Shown: piece by piece, positions 33,795 to 41,765 of the stretch
How the letters are laid out: every line of letters starts with the position of its first letter
How positions within the stretch are numbered: the stretch's first letter is position 1
Assembly (NCBI RefSeq): GCF_008639165.1
Contig: NZ_CP029197.1
Location: forward strand, 6,824,001-6,888,000
Length of the DNA: 64,000 nucleotides
Reading direction: 5' to 3'
Source: Streptomyces venezuelae ATCC 10712
GTDB taxonomy: Bacteria > Actinomycetota > Actinomycetes > Streptomycetales > Streptomycetaceae
Notes under the pieces: model-generated
What the model saw: only the letters and a program-made list of their open reading frames with translations
Told to the model about the DNA's origin: nothing
The model's database searches: none
Translations under genes and position numbers: made by a program

Positions 33795-35279
33795 ATGCAC
33801 ACCGACACCGAGCGCTGCGTACGGGCCGTCCAGTCCAAGGACGCCCGCTTCGACGGCGTGTTCTTCACCGCCGTCCGCACCACCCGGATCTACTGCCGCC
33901 CCAGCTGCCCGGTCGTCCCGCCCAAGCCCGAGAACATGGAGTTCCACGCCAGCGCCGCCTCCTGCCAGCGCGCCGGATTCCGGGCCTGCAAGCGGTGCCG
34001 CCCCGACACCAGCCCCGGCTCACCCGAGTGGAACGTCCGGGCCGACGCCGTCGCCCGCGCCGTCCGGCTCATCCAGGACGGGGTCGTCGACCGGGAGGGC
34101 GTCCCCGGGCTCGCCCGGCGGCTCGGCTGGTCCACCCGCCAGATCGAACGCCAGCTCCTCGCCGAACTCGGCGCCGGACCCCTCGCCCTGGCCCGCGCCC
34201 AGCGCGCCCAGACCGCCCGGGTCCTCATCGAGACGACCCCGATGCCGCTCGGCGAGATCGCCTTCGCGGCCGGGTTCTCCTCCATCCGCACCTTCAACGA
34301 CACCGTCCGCGAGGTCTTCGCCCTCACTCCCGGCGAGCTCCGCGCCCGCGCCGCCCGACCGGCCCCCGACCGGACACCCACCCCGGGCGTCATCAGCCTC
34401 CGGCTACCGTTCCGCGCCCCGCTGGAGCCCTCCAACCTCTTCGGCCACCTCGCCGCGACCGCCGTCCCCGGCGTGGAGGAGTGGCGCGACGGCGCCTACC
34501 GCAGGACCCTGCGCCTCCCGTACGGGCACGGCATCGTCGCCCTCGCCCCGCGCGCCGACCACATCGCCTGCCGACTCTCCCTCACCGACCCCCGCGACCT
34601 CACCCACGCCATCAGCCGCTGCCGCCGCCTCCTCGACCTCGACGCCGACCCCGTCGCCGTCGACGAGCGGCTGCGCGCCGACCCGCTGCTCGCACCGGTC
34701 GTCGACGAGGCGCCCGGCCGCCGGGTGCCCGGCACCGTCGACCCCGCCGAGTTCGCCGTCCGCGCCGTCCTCGGCCAGCAGGTCTCCACCGCCGCCGCCC
34801 GCACCCACGCCGCCCGGCTCGTCACCGCGCACGGCACCCCGGTCGACGACCCCGAGGGCGGCCTGACCCACCTCTTCCCGGGCCCCGACGCGCTCGCCGC
34901 CCTCGACCCCGAAACCCTGGCGCTGCCGCGCAGCCGCCGCACCACCCTCCTCACCCTCGTCCGGGCCCTCGCCGACGGAACGCTCTCCCTCGGCCCCGCC
35001 GGCGACCGCGAGGAGACCCGGGCCCGGCTGCTCGCCCTGCCCGGGTTCGGCCCCTGGACCACCGAGATCATCGCCATGCGGGCCCTCGGCGACCCCGACG
35101 CCTTCCTCCCCGGCGACCTGGGCGTCCGGCGGGCCGCCGCGGGACTCGGACTGCCGGGCACCCCGGCCGCCCTCACCGCCCGCGCGGCCCACTGGCGCCC
35201 CTGGCGCGCCTACGCCGTCCAGTACCTCTGGGCGACCGACGACCACCCGATCAACCTCCTGCCCAGCGAAGGACACTGA
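33795..35279 (+). CDS. alkA: Ada-AlkA fusion: methyl-phosphotriester sensor/AraC regulator with DNA-3-methyladenine glycosylase
   Basis: Alkylation-damage repair protein and regulator, 494 residues. Ada zinc domain (about 1-80): acceptor and zinc cysteines Cys34 and Cys38 in YCRPSC, with two more in FRACKRCRPD. An AraC-type double helix-turn-helix follows (90-190, RLGWSTRQIERQL and EIAFAAGFSSIRTFN). The AlkA N-terminal domain (200-280) leads to an HhH-GPD glycosylase (300-490), with the hairpin and catalytic Asp region LPGFGPWTTEIIAMRALGDPDAF. It is the actinobacterial replacement for separate Ada and AlkA. The methyltransferase Ogt is encoded six bases downstream, so methyl transfer to Cys34 probably induces the pair. 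Confidence 0.95.
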   Translation: MHTDTERCVRAVQSKDARFDGVFFTAVRTTRIYCRPSCPVVPPKPENMEFHASAASCQRAGFRACKRCRPDTSPGSPEWNVRADAVARAVRLIQDGVVDREGVPGLARRLGWSTRQIERQLLAELGAGPLALARAQRAQTARVLIETTPMPLGEIAFAAGFSSIRTFNDTVREVFALTPGELRARAARPAPDRTPTPGVISLRLPFRAPLEPSNLFGHLAATAVPGVEEWRDGAYRRTLRLPYGHGIVALAPRADHIACRLSLTDPRDLTHAISRCRRLLDLDADPVAVDERLRADPLLAPVVDEAPGRRVPGTVDPAEFAVRAVLGQQVSTAAARTHAARLVTAHGTPVDDPEGGLTHLFPGPDALAALDPETLALPRSRRTTLLTLVRALADGTLSLGPAGDREETRARLLALPGFGPWTTEIIAMRALGDPDAFLPGDLGVRRAAAGLGLPGTPAALTARAAHWRPWRAYAVQYLWATDDHPINLLPSEGH

Positions 35280-35285
35280 ACCGCC

Positions 35286-35789
35286 ATGGCTCCCACCGTC
35301 CGTCACACCGTCGTGGACAGCCCGTACGAGCCGCTGACCCTCGTCGCCGTCGACGGCGTCCTCAGCCGCGTCCACATGACGGGGCAGCGCCACCGCCCGC
35401 CCGAGGAGACCTTCGGCGAGCCCGACCCGCGCCCCTTCGGCGAGGCGATCCGCCAGCTCGACGCCTACTTCGCCGGTGAACTCACCGAGTTCGACCTGCC
35501 GTTGCACCTCGTCGGCACCGACTTCCAGCTCCGCGTCTGGGCGGAACTCCGCCGCATCCCGTACGGGGAGACCCGGACGTACGGCGAACTCGCCGAGCTC
35601 CTCGGCAGCCCCGGCGCCTCCCGTGCCGTCGGCCTCGCCAACGGCAAGAACCCGGTCAGCGTCATCGTGCCCTGTCACCGGGTGATCGGAGCGGGCGGCG
35701 GCCTCACCGGCTACGGCGGCGGCCTCGACCGCAAACAGCGGCTGCTCGCCTTCGAATCGGGCACGGCGGAACCGGCCGCCCTGTTCTAG
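35286..35789 (+). CDS. ogt: Methylated-DNA-[protein]-cysteine S-methyltransferase
   Basis: Suicide enzyme that removes O6-methylguanine and O4-methylthymine lesions, 167 residues. The active-site motif is VIVPCHRVIGAGG, preceded by the helix-turn-helix with the arginine finger (GSPGASRAVGLANGKNP). The N-terminal half (about 1-75) is the usual ribonuclease-like domain. ATG 35286 is six bases past the stop of the Ada-AlkA gene, so the two form an adaptive-response operon. Confidence 0.95.
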   Translation: MAPTVRHTVVDSPYEPLTLVAVDGVLSRVHMTGQRHRPPEETFGEPDPRPFGEAIRQLDAYFAGELTEFDLPLHLVGTDFQLRVWAELRRIPYGETRTYGELAELLGSPGASRAVGLANGKNPVSVIVPCHRVIGAGGGLTGYGGGLDRKQRLLAFESGTAEPAALF

Positions 35790-35798
35790 GGGGCGTCC

Positions 35799-35836
35799 CG
35801 CCGATCAGGCCGGGCCCGCCGATCAGGCCGGGCTCG
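35799..35836. repeat. Tandem duplication of an 18-base unit at the sirtuin 3' end
   Basis: CGCCGATCAGGCCGGGC occurs twice head to tail at about 35799 and 35817. The second copy contains the sirtuin stop codon complement, so the first may be a duplication of the gene's end. Confidence 0.6.
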
Positions 35837-36566
35837 CGGGCCCGGTCTTGCGGAGCCGGTCGAGGAGCGCCGGCAGGGCCGTGCCGATCGGTTCGCGCAC
35901 CACCTCGTCGGCCACGGGGTCGTACGGGGTGGGCTCGGCGTTCACGATGATCAGCCGGGTCCCGTGCTCGGCCGCGATGCCCGCGAGGGAGGCCGCGGGC
36001 TGGACCTGGAGGCTGCTGCCGACCACCACGAACACCTCGGTGGCCTTGGCGATCGCCATGGCGTCGCCGAGCACCACCGGATCGAGCCGCTGCCCGAACA
36101 TCACCGTCGCTGACTTCAGGATCCCGCCGCACACCCGGCACGCCGGGTCGTCCTCACCGGCCCGTACGCGGTCGAGCGCCTCCGCCATCGACGACCGGGC
36201 GTGGCAGGCCGTGCACACCACCGACCGTGCCGAGCCGTGGAGTTCGAGGACCTTCCGCGCGGGCACACCGGCGGCCTGGTGCAGCCCGTCCACGTTCTGC
36301 GTGATCACCCGCAGCGCGTGGCCGCCGGTCCGCTCGAACGCCGCGATCGCGTGATGGGCCCCGTTCGGCTCGGCGCTCAGGACCGGGCCGTCGAGCCGCA
36401 TCCGCCACGAGCGGCGGCGGATCTCCGGGTCGGACATGTACGGCCCGTAGGTGACCAGCCGCTCGGCCTCGGGGTCCCGCCGCCAGACGCCGTTGGGCCC
36501 CCGGTAGTCGGGGATGCCGGAGTCCGTCGAGATACCGGCTCCGCTGAGGATCGCGACCATCGTCAT
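35823..36566 (-). CDS. NAD-dependent protein deacylase, Sir2 family
   Basis: Sirtuin of 247 residues. NAD-binding GAGISTDSGIPDYRG, ITQNVDGLHQAAG, catalytic His in VLELHGSA, four zinc cysteines (CTAC and CRVC), MFGQRLD, GSSLQVQPAA and VNAEPTPYD. It removes acyl groups from lysines, in actinobacteria often on acyl-CoA synthetases. ATG 36566 has a TAGGCT box six bases upstream and no ribosome site, suggesting leaderless transcription; ATG 36560 is the alternative. It is convergent with ogt. Confidence 0.95.
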   Translation of the reverse strand: MTMVAILSGAGISTDSGIPDYRGPNGVWRRDPEAERLVTYGPYMSDPEIRRRSWRMRLDGPVLSAEPNGAHHAIAAFERTGGHALRVITQNVDGLHQAAGVPARKVLELHGSARSVVCTACHARSSMAEALDRVRAGEDDPACRVCGGILKSATVMFGQRLDPVVLGDAMAIAKATEVFVVVGSSLQVQPAASLAGIAAEHGTRLIIVNAEPTPYDPVADEVVREPIGTALPALLDRLRKTGPASPA

Positions 36567-36572
36567 GAGACG

Positions 36573-36578
36573 AGCCTA
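36573..36578 (-). promoter_or_regulatory. -10 box (TAGGCT) of the sirtuin gene
   Basis: Minus-strand TAGGCT ends six bases before ATG 36566; no Shine-Dalgarno sequence is present. Confidence 0.55.
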
Positions 36579-36617
36579 GGGATCACCGATCCGCCCCGCG
36601 AACGGGTTTACGGGTGT

Positions 36618-36623
36618 TACGTT
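36618..36623 (+). promoter_or_regulatory. -10 box (TACGTT) of a leaderless start
   Basis: TACGTT ends six bases before ATG 36630, with only CCCGCC between. Confidence 0.5.
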
Positions 36624-36629
36624 CCCGCC

Positions 36630-36833
36630 ATGGCCAAGGTGAACATCACGCTCGACGCCGAGCTCGTCGTGGAAGTCATGGTGCTGGCGGGGATCGGGAA
36701 CCCCCAGGACGCGGTCGAGGCCGTCGTCCGCGACTACATCGCGCGCGGACACCGCACCGAGGCCCGAACCGCCAGCCGCGACGAGGCCGGACGCACCGGC
36801 GAGATGCTCCCGCCGGAACCCCCGCAGGGCTGA
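36630..36833 (+). CDS. Small VapB-like/ribbon-helix-helix protein, no toxin partner
   Basis: 67 residues: an N-terminal strand and two helices (MAKVNITLDAELVVEVMVLA, then NPQDAVEAVVRDYIARGHR) matching the VapB/ribbon-helix-helix type of small DNA-binding antitoxin, followed by a disordered Glu/Pro tail. VapB genes normally sit next to a PIN-domain VapC gene; none is present on either side, so this is an orphan or has another role. The start is supported by the leaderless -10 spacing. Confidence 0.75.
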   Translation: MAKVNITLDAELVVEVMVLAGIGNPQDAVEAVVRDYIARGHRTEARTASRDEAGRTGEMLPPEPPQG

Positions 36834-36936
36834 CGACGTACACCCACCGGCCCGACCACACCCACCCCCCGGCACCTGTTCCAGGCCGTGTATCGAAAGT
36901 GGATCAGGCTTCGCTCGGTTCCTCGAACACGACGAG

Positions 36937-36942
36937 TAGGCT
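36937..36942 (+). promoter_or_regulatory. -10 box (TAGGCT) of a leaderless small gene
   Basis: TAGGCT ends seven bases before ATG 36950; no ribosome site intervenes. Confidence 0.55.
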
Positions 36943-36949
36943 CGTAGGC

Positions 36950-37111
36950 ATGGGAATTGACTGGGAGAACATACTCGACGCAAGCGGTAACGGCCTCGAC
37001 GACGCCTACGACAGCGCGGTCTCCGCGGCCGTCTACAGCGATGACCCGGGGGATGACCGTCAGCCACTCCCGATCGGCGAAGAGCTCGACGACACCGACG
37101 GCTTGCGCTGA
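36950..37111 (+). CDS. Very small acidic hypothetical protein (53 aa)
   Basis: 53 residues, strongly acidic (many Asp and Glu, including DDPGDDRQPLPIGEELDDTD), beginning MGIDWENILDASGNGLDDAY. No domain is recognised. It has an independent-looking -10 box directly in front of the ATG and a terminator hairpin behind it, which argue that it is a real monocistronic gene. Acidic proteins of this size may bind basic partners, but no function can be claimed. Confidence 0.6.
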   Translation: MGIDWENILDASGNGLDDAYDSAVSAAVYSDDPGDDRQPLPIGEELDDTDGLR

Positions 37112-37180
37112 ACTGAGGAAACGCCCCGGCACGCCGCGGCGTTTCGCCATCAGGTCAGGGGTCGGTCAAGTGGCAGAGAG

Positions 37181-37222
37181 CGGACGGGCCGGAGCGGGAC
37201 ATCACCCCGCCCGGCCTGTCCG
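37181..37222. terminator. Hairpin between convergent genes
   Basis: CGGACGGGCCGGAGCGGG (37181-37198) pairs, with two imperfections, with 37205-37222, and is followed by TGCTTTCG. It lies between the 53-residue gene and the ADP-ribosylglycohydrolase gene and can serve both. Confidence 0.55.
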
Positions 37223-37239
37223 TGCTTTCGATACCCGCC

Positions 37240-38325
37240 CTAGGAGCCGGCCGGGGGAGGGCCCGTCTCCTCGGCCAACCGCACGGTCCGTTCGGCCAGT
37301 TCGCCGATCCGGGCCCCGCCGAAGCCGAACACCGCGCTGTCCACCCGGTCCCGCAGCGGCTCCTTCCACCGCGGCGGAATCGCGGCGGCCCCGCACATCA
37401 CCCCCGCCACCGAACCGGCCGTCGCGCCGTTGGAGTCGGTGTCCAGGCCGCCCCGCACGGTCAGCGCGATCGTGCGGGTGAAGTCGCCCTCCCCGTACAG
37501 GAGTCCGGCGGTCAGCACGGCCGCGTTGGGGACGGTGTGGATCCAGCCGAGCCCCGCCGTCCGCTCGGCCTGCGTGGTCAGCGTCGCGTCCCGGTCGAGG
37601 CCCGCCTCGTGCAGCGCGATCGTGTCCCGGACGGTCCTGGCGAGCCGGCAGCTCGCCGGAATCCGCTCCAGGGACGTCTCCAGCGCGGACCGCACGTCCG
37701 GCGCGGTGAAGGCCGCCGCGATCAGCGCCGCCGCCCACATCGCCCCGTACACCCCGTTCCCCGTGTGCGAGAGCACCGCGTCCCTGCGGGCCAGCGAGGC
37801 GGCCCGGCGCGGATCGCCGGGCGAGGTCCACCCGTACACGTCGGCCCTGATCAGCGCACCGATCCACTCCTGGTACGGATTGTCGTACGTGGCCGTCAGC
37901 GGCGGTCGCAGCCCGTTCGCGAGGTTCCGGTAGGCGACCCGCTCGGCCGTGAAGGTCTGCAGGTACGGCAGCCGCAGCAGCCACTCCTGGCCCACCTGCT
38001 CGGTCGAGAAGCCGAAGCCGTACGTCTCAAGGAGATGCAGCCCGAGGATCGACCAGTCGACGTCGTCGTCCCGGCAGCTGCCGTCGACACCGCCGCGCAC
38101 GCACCGCTCCCACTCGGGCCGCAGCACGAAACCCGAGGCGCCGGGCGGCGGCGGAGGCAGATAGTCCGTGAGCGGCAGCGCGTCCGTCAGGCGCAGATAG
38201 GCGTCGATGCGCTCCCGCGTCCAGTGCTCCCCCTGCTCGACGGGCTTGCCCAGCATGTTCCCGGCGATCCGGCCCGTCCAGCCGCCCAGGACGCGGTCCG
38301 CGAGTTCGCCGTGCGTGAGACCCAT
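37240..38325 (-). CDS. ADP-ribosylglycohydrolase family protein
   Basis: All-helical binuclear Mg enzyme, 361 residues, that removes ADP-ribose from proteins or small molecules. Family marks: GGWTGRIAGNMLGKPVE near the N-terminus, acidic metal site GSCRDDDVDW, and GGLDTDSNGATAGSVAGV near residue 300. ATG 38325 is followed by the family N-terminus, but the GGAGG sits only one base before this ATG, which is too close for normal initiation. The true start may differ or the mRNA may start there. It may share a transcript with the BCCT gene 70 bases upstream. The NAD-linked sirtuin is nearby, but no functional link is shown. Confidence 0.88.
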   Translation of the reverse strand: MGLTHGELADRVLGGWTGRIAGNMLGKPVEQGEHWTRERIDAYLRLTDALPLTDYLPPPPPGASGFVLRPEWERCVRGGVDGSCRDDDVDWSILGLHLLETYGFGFSTEQVGQEWLLRLPYLQTFTAERVAYRNLANGLRPPLTATYDNPYQEWIGALIRADVYGWTSPGDPRRAASLARRDAVLSHTGNGVYGAMWAAALIAAAFTAPDVRSALETSLERIPASCRLARTVRDTIALHEAGLDRDATLTTQAERTAGLGWIHTVPNAAVLTAGLLYGEGDFTRTIALTVRGGLDTDSNGATAGSVAGVMCGAAAIPPRWKEPLRDRVDSAVFGFGGARIGELAERTVRLAEETGPPPAGS

Positions 38326-38395
38326 ACCTCCGGTGTACCGAACCAGGGGGCCGCCCGCGCGCCGGGGCGACTGCCGTGCCACGCGGGTCGGACCG

Positions 38396-40102
38396 TCAGC
38401 CCGGCGGGGTGCCCTCCGGCGGCTCCGGGTCCGTGCGGGCCTTCGCCGCCCGGCGCAGCCGATGGTGCCGTGACCCGCCCTGCTCGGTGATCGCCTCGCC
38501 GACCAGCGCCCGCACCGCGTCCCCAAGCCCGTGCAGGGCGTGGTGCCGGGCCGGACCCGCCCCCGGATCCTCCCGCAGCTCCTTCAGAAGCGCCCAGCAC
38601 AGCGCCAGCATCACCACCACGAACGGCAGTGCCACCAGGATCGTCGCCGTCTGGAGCGAGTTCAGACCGCCCACCACGAGCAGCGCCGCCGCCACCGCGG
38701 CCATCAGCACGCCCCAGGCCACCACCAGCCACGTCGGCGGGTGCAGCGAACCCCGGCTGGTCAGCGAGCCCATCACCAGCGAGGCCGAATCCGCGCTGGT
38801 CACGAAGTACGTCATCACCAGGATCATGGCGATCACCGAGGTCACCGTGCCGATCGGCAGCGCCTCCAGCATCGCGAACAGCGAGGCCTCCGCCCCGTCC
38901 TTCACTGCCGTGGCCAGGTCCGCCGCGCCCGTCGACTCCAGCCGGATCGCCGTACCGCCCATCACACAGAACCACACCACCGTCGCGCCCGACGGCACGA
39001 GCAGCACACCCACCAGGAACTCCCTGATCGTCCGCCCGCGCGAGATCCGGGCGATGAAGGTGCCGACGAACGGCGCCCAGGACAGCCACCACGCCCAGTA
39101 GAAGATCGTCCAGGCCCCCAGCCAGTCACGGTCCGTGAAGGCCCCCGTCCGGCTCGCCATCGGCAGCAGCTCGTGCAGATAGCCGCCGACCGCGGCCGGG
39201 ATCGTGTCCAGGACGTAGACCGTCGGCCCCAGCAGGAAGACGAACAGCATCAGACAGGCCGCGAGGACGATGTTCAGCGTGGACAGCCACTTCACGCCCT
39301 TGTGGAGGCCCGAAAACGCCGACAGGACGAACGCCGCCGACAGCGACACGATGATCACCAGCTGCGTGGCCGTCGAGTTCTCCACGTCCATCGTCAGGTT
39401 CAGCCCCTCGGCGACCTGGAGCGCCCCCAGCCCCAGACTCGTCGCCGTACCGAACACCGTCGCGAACACCGCGAGCAGATCGATCGCCTTGCCCGGCCAG
39501 GAATCCGCCCGGCGCGCCCCCATCAACGGCACGAACGCCGAGCTCAGCCGGTTCCCTCGACCCTTGCGGAAACCCGCGTACGCGAGGGCGAGACCCGCGA
39601 TGCCGTAGATCGCCCACGGGGTCAGCGTCCAGTGGAAGAACGAGTACTCCAACGCCGTACGGGCCGCCGGACCCGTCCCCGCCGGGACCCCGCTCGCCGG
39701 GGGAGGGCTCAGGAAGTGCGTGAGCGGCTCCCCGACCCCGTAGAACATCAGACCGATGCCCATGCCGGCGCTGAACATCATCGCGATCCACGCCAGGTTC
39801 GTGAACTCCGGCTCCGAGTCGTCCGCGCCCAGCCGGATCCGGCCGAACCGGCTCAGCGCGATCACCACGCACAGCACCAGGAAGGTGTCCGCGGCCACCA
39901 CGAACAGCCAGGCGAAGTTGGCGAGCACCCACCGCAGGGCCGAAGACGAGGCACTGTCGAAGGACTCCTCACCGAGAGCCGCCCAGGCCACCACGGCGAC
40001 GACCGCCGCCATCCCGATCCCGATGACCTTGCCGTCGGGCGCGTCCCGTTCCCGCCGCTCCTGCTGTTCCTGGGGGGTCCGACCGACCGGTTCCGTGCTC
40101 AT
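38396..40102 (-). CDS. BCCT-family betaine/choline/carnitine transporter
   Basis: Secondary transporter of 568 residues with about 12 membrane spans. Signature segments: MFSAGMGIGLMFYGVGEP, the tryptophan-rich WAWWLSWAPFVGTFIARISRG and HWTLTPWAIYGIAGLAL. Such carriers take up glycine betaine, choline or carnitine with Na+ or H+, often for osmoprotection. A short cytoplasmic N-terminus is rich in Glu and Arg, and the tail ends with a basic stretch (HHRLRRAAKARTDP). CATAGT lies eight bases upstream of ATG 40102; no clear ribosome site was found. It is divergent from glycerate kinase. Confidence 0.95.
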   Translation of the reverse strand: MSTEPVGRTPQEQQERRERDAPDGKVIGIGMAAVVAVVAWAALGEESFDSASSSALRWVLANFAWLFVVAADTFLVLCVVIALSRFGRIRLGADDSEPEFTNLAWIAMMFSAGMGIGLMFYGVGEPLTHFLSPPPASGVPAGTGPAARTALEYSFFHWTLTPWAIYGIAGLALAYAGFRKGRGNRLSSAFVPLMGARRADSWPGKAIDLLAVFATVFGTATSLGLGALQVAEGLNLTMDVENSTATQLVIIVSLSAAFVLSAFSGLHKGVKWLSTLNIVLAACLMLFVFLLGPTVYVLDTIPAAVGGYLHELLPMASRTGAFTDRDWLGAWTIFYWAWWLSWAPFVGTFIARISRGRTIREFLVGVLLVPSGATVVWFCVMGGTAIRLESTGAADLATAVKDGAEASLFAMLEALPIGTVTSVIAMILVMTYFVTSADSASLVMGSLTSRGSLHPPTWLVVAWGVLMAAVAAALLVVGGLNSLQTATILVALPFVVVMLALCWALLKELREDPGAGPARHHALHGLGDAVRALVGEAITEQGGSRHHRLRRAAKARTDPEPPEGTPPG

Positions 40103-40214
40103 GTGACCCCACTATGGTGCGAAATATCCGCCGATCCGGGGGTGGCACGCCGTCCGGCGGTACGGATAGGGTCGGCCTCGGCGCGACTGCACGTTCGAAA
40201 GCAAGGGATGCAAG

Positions 40215-41366
40215 GTGACGGACGGGGCAGCAACTCAGGTCGCACACGTGCTCGTGGCGGCCGACAAGTTCAAGGGCTCGCTCACGGCCGTACAGGTCGC
40301 GGAGCGGGTCACAGCAGGACTGCGACGGGTCGTCCCGGACCTCACGGTGGAGACGCTCCCCGTCGCGGACGGCGGCGACGGCACCGTCGCGGCGGCCGTC
40401 GCGGCCGGATTCGAACGACGCGAGGTCCAGGTGACCGGACCCCTCGGCGAACCGGTCACCGCGGCGTTCGCGCTGCGCGACGGCACCGCGGTCGTCGAGA
40501 TGGCGGAGGCCTCCGGCCTCCAGCTCCTCCCGCCCGGCGTGTTCGCCCCCCTCACCGCGACCACGTACGGCTCCGGAGAGCTCCTCCGCGCCGCGCTCGA
40601 CGCCGGCGCGACCACCCTCGTCTTCGGCGTCGGCGGCAGCGCCACCACCGACGGCGGCGCCGGCATGCTCGCCGCACTCGGCGCGCGTTTCCTCGACGCG
40701 TCCGGGGAACCGGTGGGCCCCGGCGGCGCGCCCCTCGCCGACCTCGCCACGGCCGACCTCAGCGGGCTCGACCCCCGCTTCGCCTCGGTCGACCTGATCC
40801 TCGCGAGCGACGTCGACAACCCGCTCACCGGGCCCAAGGGCGCCCCCGCCGTCTACGGCCCGCAGAAGGGCGCCACCCCGGACGACGTCCGGACCCTCGA
40901 CGCGGCCCTCGCCCACTTCGCCACCGTCCTGGAGAAGGCCGTCGGCCCCCGGGCCGCCGAGGCGGCGGTCGCCCCCGGCGCCGGCGGCGCGGGCGGCATC
41001 GGCTACGGCGCGCTCATCCTCGGCGCGAGCTTCCGTCCCGGCATCGAGCTGATGCTGGAGGTCCTCGGCTTCGCCCCCGCCCTGGCCCGGGCGACCCTGG
41101 TCATCACCGGCGAGGGCTCCCTCGACGAGCAGACCCTCCACGGGAAGGCGCCCGCGGGGGTCGCGGCGGCGGCGCGTGCGGCCGGCAAGGAGGTCGTCGC
41201 GGTCTGCGGCCGCCTGGCCCTTCCGCCGGAGGCCCTGGGCGCGGCGGGCATCCGCCGCGCGTACCCCCTGACGGCCCTGGAGCCGGACCCCACCAAGTCC
41301 ATGCCCAACGCGGGCCCCCTCCTGGAAGAAGTAGCCGCCAACATCGCCAGGGACTTCCTCCAGTAG
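40215..41366 (+). CDS. Glycerate kinase (GarK/GlxK type)
   Basis: Phosphorylates D-glycerate, 383 residues, near the family norm. Motifs: VAADKFKGSLTA at the N-terminus, VADGGDGT, GVGGSATTDGGAGML, DVDNPLTGPKGAPAVYGPQKG, and TGEGSLDEQTLHGKAPAGV. GTG 40215 with AAGGGATGCAAG before it is the start. A plausible -10 (TAGGGT) lies at about 40168. It could feed glycerate from glyoxylate or serine metabolism into glycolysis. Confidence 0.95.
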   Translation: MTDGAATQVAHVLVAADKFKGSLTAVQVAERVTAGLRRVVPDLTVETLPVADGGDGTVAAAVAAGFERREVQVTGPLGEPVTAAFALRDGTAVVEMAEASGLQLLPPGVFAPLTATTYGSGELLRAALDAGATTLVFGVGGSATTDGGAGMLAALGARFLDASGEPVGPGGAPLADLATADLSGLDPRFASVDLILASDVDNPLTGPKGAPAVYGPQKGATPDDVRTLDAALAHFATVLEKAVGPRAAEAAVAPGAGGAGGIGYGALILGASFRPGIELMLEVLGFAPALARATLVITGEGSLDEQTLHGKAPAGVAAAARAAGKEVVAVCGRLALPPEALGAAGIRRAYPLTALEPDPTKSMPNAGPLLEEVAANIARDFLQ

Positions 41367-41378
41367 CCCCCGCGCCCC

Positions 41379-41585
41379 CCGTTGTGGGCATTCGTTCCGC
41401 TGGGGCGGAACGGGTGGGCACAACGGACGGCGCCCCTTGCCGGGCCTAGGCTTTCGCTCCTGAACCCGCACCCCTGGTGCGGCGCGCTGCTCGGTGCGGG
41501 TCCAGGCACAAGGGGCGGAGGCGCCGCCAAGCGCGCCGTCCCGTGTGCCCACCCGTCCCGCCCTGCGGGACGATTGCCCACACGG
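41379..41585. repeat. 207-bp nested inverted repeat (two palindromic units facing each other)
   Basis: The left unit (41379-41426) is a stem-loop with GTTGTGGGCA and TGGGCACAAC at its ends and GTTCCGC/GCGGAAC around a TGGG loop. The right unit (41541-41585) is the same sequence in opposite orientation, with GTGTGGGCAATCGTCCCGC on its minus strand. The similarity between arms continues inward (GGCGCCCCTTG against CAAGGGGCGGAGGCGCC, GAACCCGCACC against GGTGCGGGTCC) to a loop near 41473-41492. The whole element is therefore two roughly 95-bp arms, each holding its own palindrome, between two convergent genes. Confidence 0.85.
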
Positions 41586-41745
41586 CGGGGCGGGGCCCGG
41601 CGCCCACGCGGCGGCGGCCGTGGGCCCACACCGGGCGGGCCCGGTCCACACGGGGGCGGGGCCGGCCCACACGCGGCGGGCCGGCCCACACGGCGGCGGG
41701 CGCGGGCCCACACGGCGGGCGCGGGCCCCCGTGGGGGTGGGCGCC
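41586..41745. repeat. Degenerate tandem repeats with core CCACACGGCGG
   Basis: Six or seven imperfect 15-22-base units (CCCACGCGGCGG, CCCACACCGGGCGG, TCCACACGGGGGCGG, CCCACACGCGGCGG, CCCACACGGCGGCGG, CCCACACGGCGGGCG, and a CCCCCGTGGGGG end) fill the space between the nested inverted repeat and the PucR gene stop. The core matches the outer edge of the inverted repeat. No coding gene is seen in 41367-41765. Confidence 0.7.
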
Positions 41746-41765
41746 GTCCAGGCGGGTCCGGGGTG

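Noticed and set aside
38531..41449. 972-codon plus-strand frame over the BCCT and glycerate kinase genes
   Set aside because: Basic low-complexity translation; the BCCT transporter (minus) and the glycerate kinase in another plus-strand frame explain the region.
41586..41745. CRISPR-like or origin iterons in the CCACACGGCGG array
   Set aside because: Unit lengths vary from 15 to 22 bases without spacers, and no replication gene is near.
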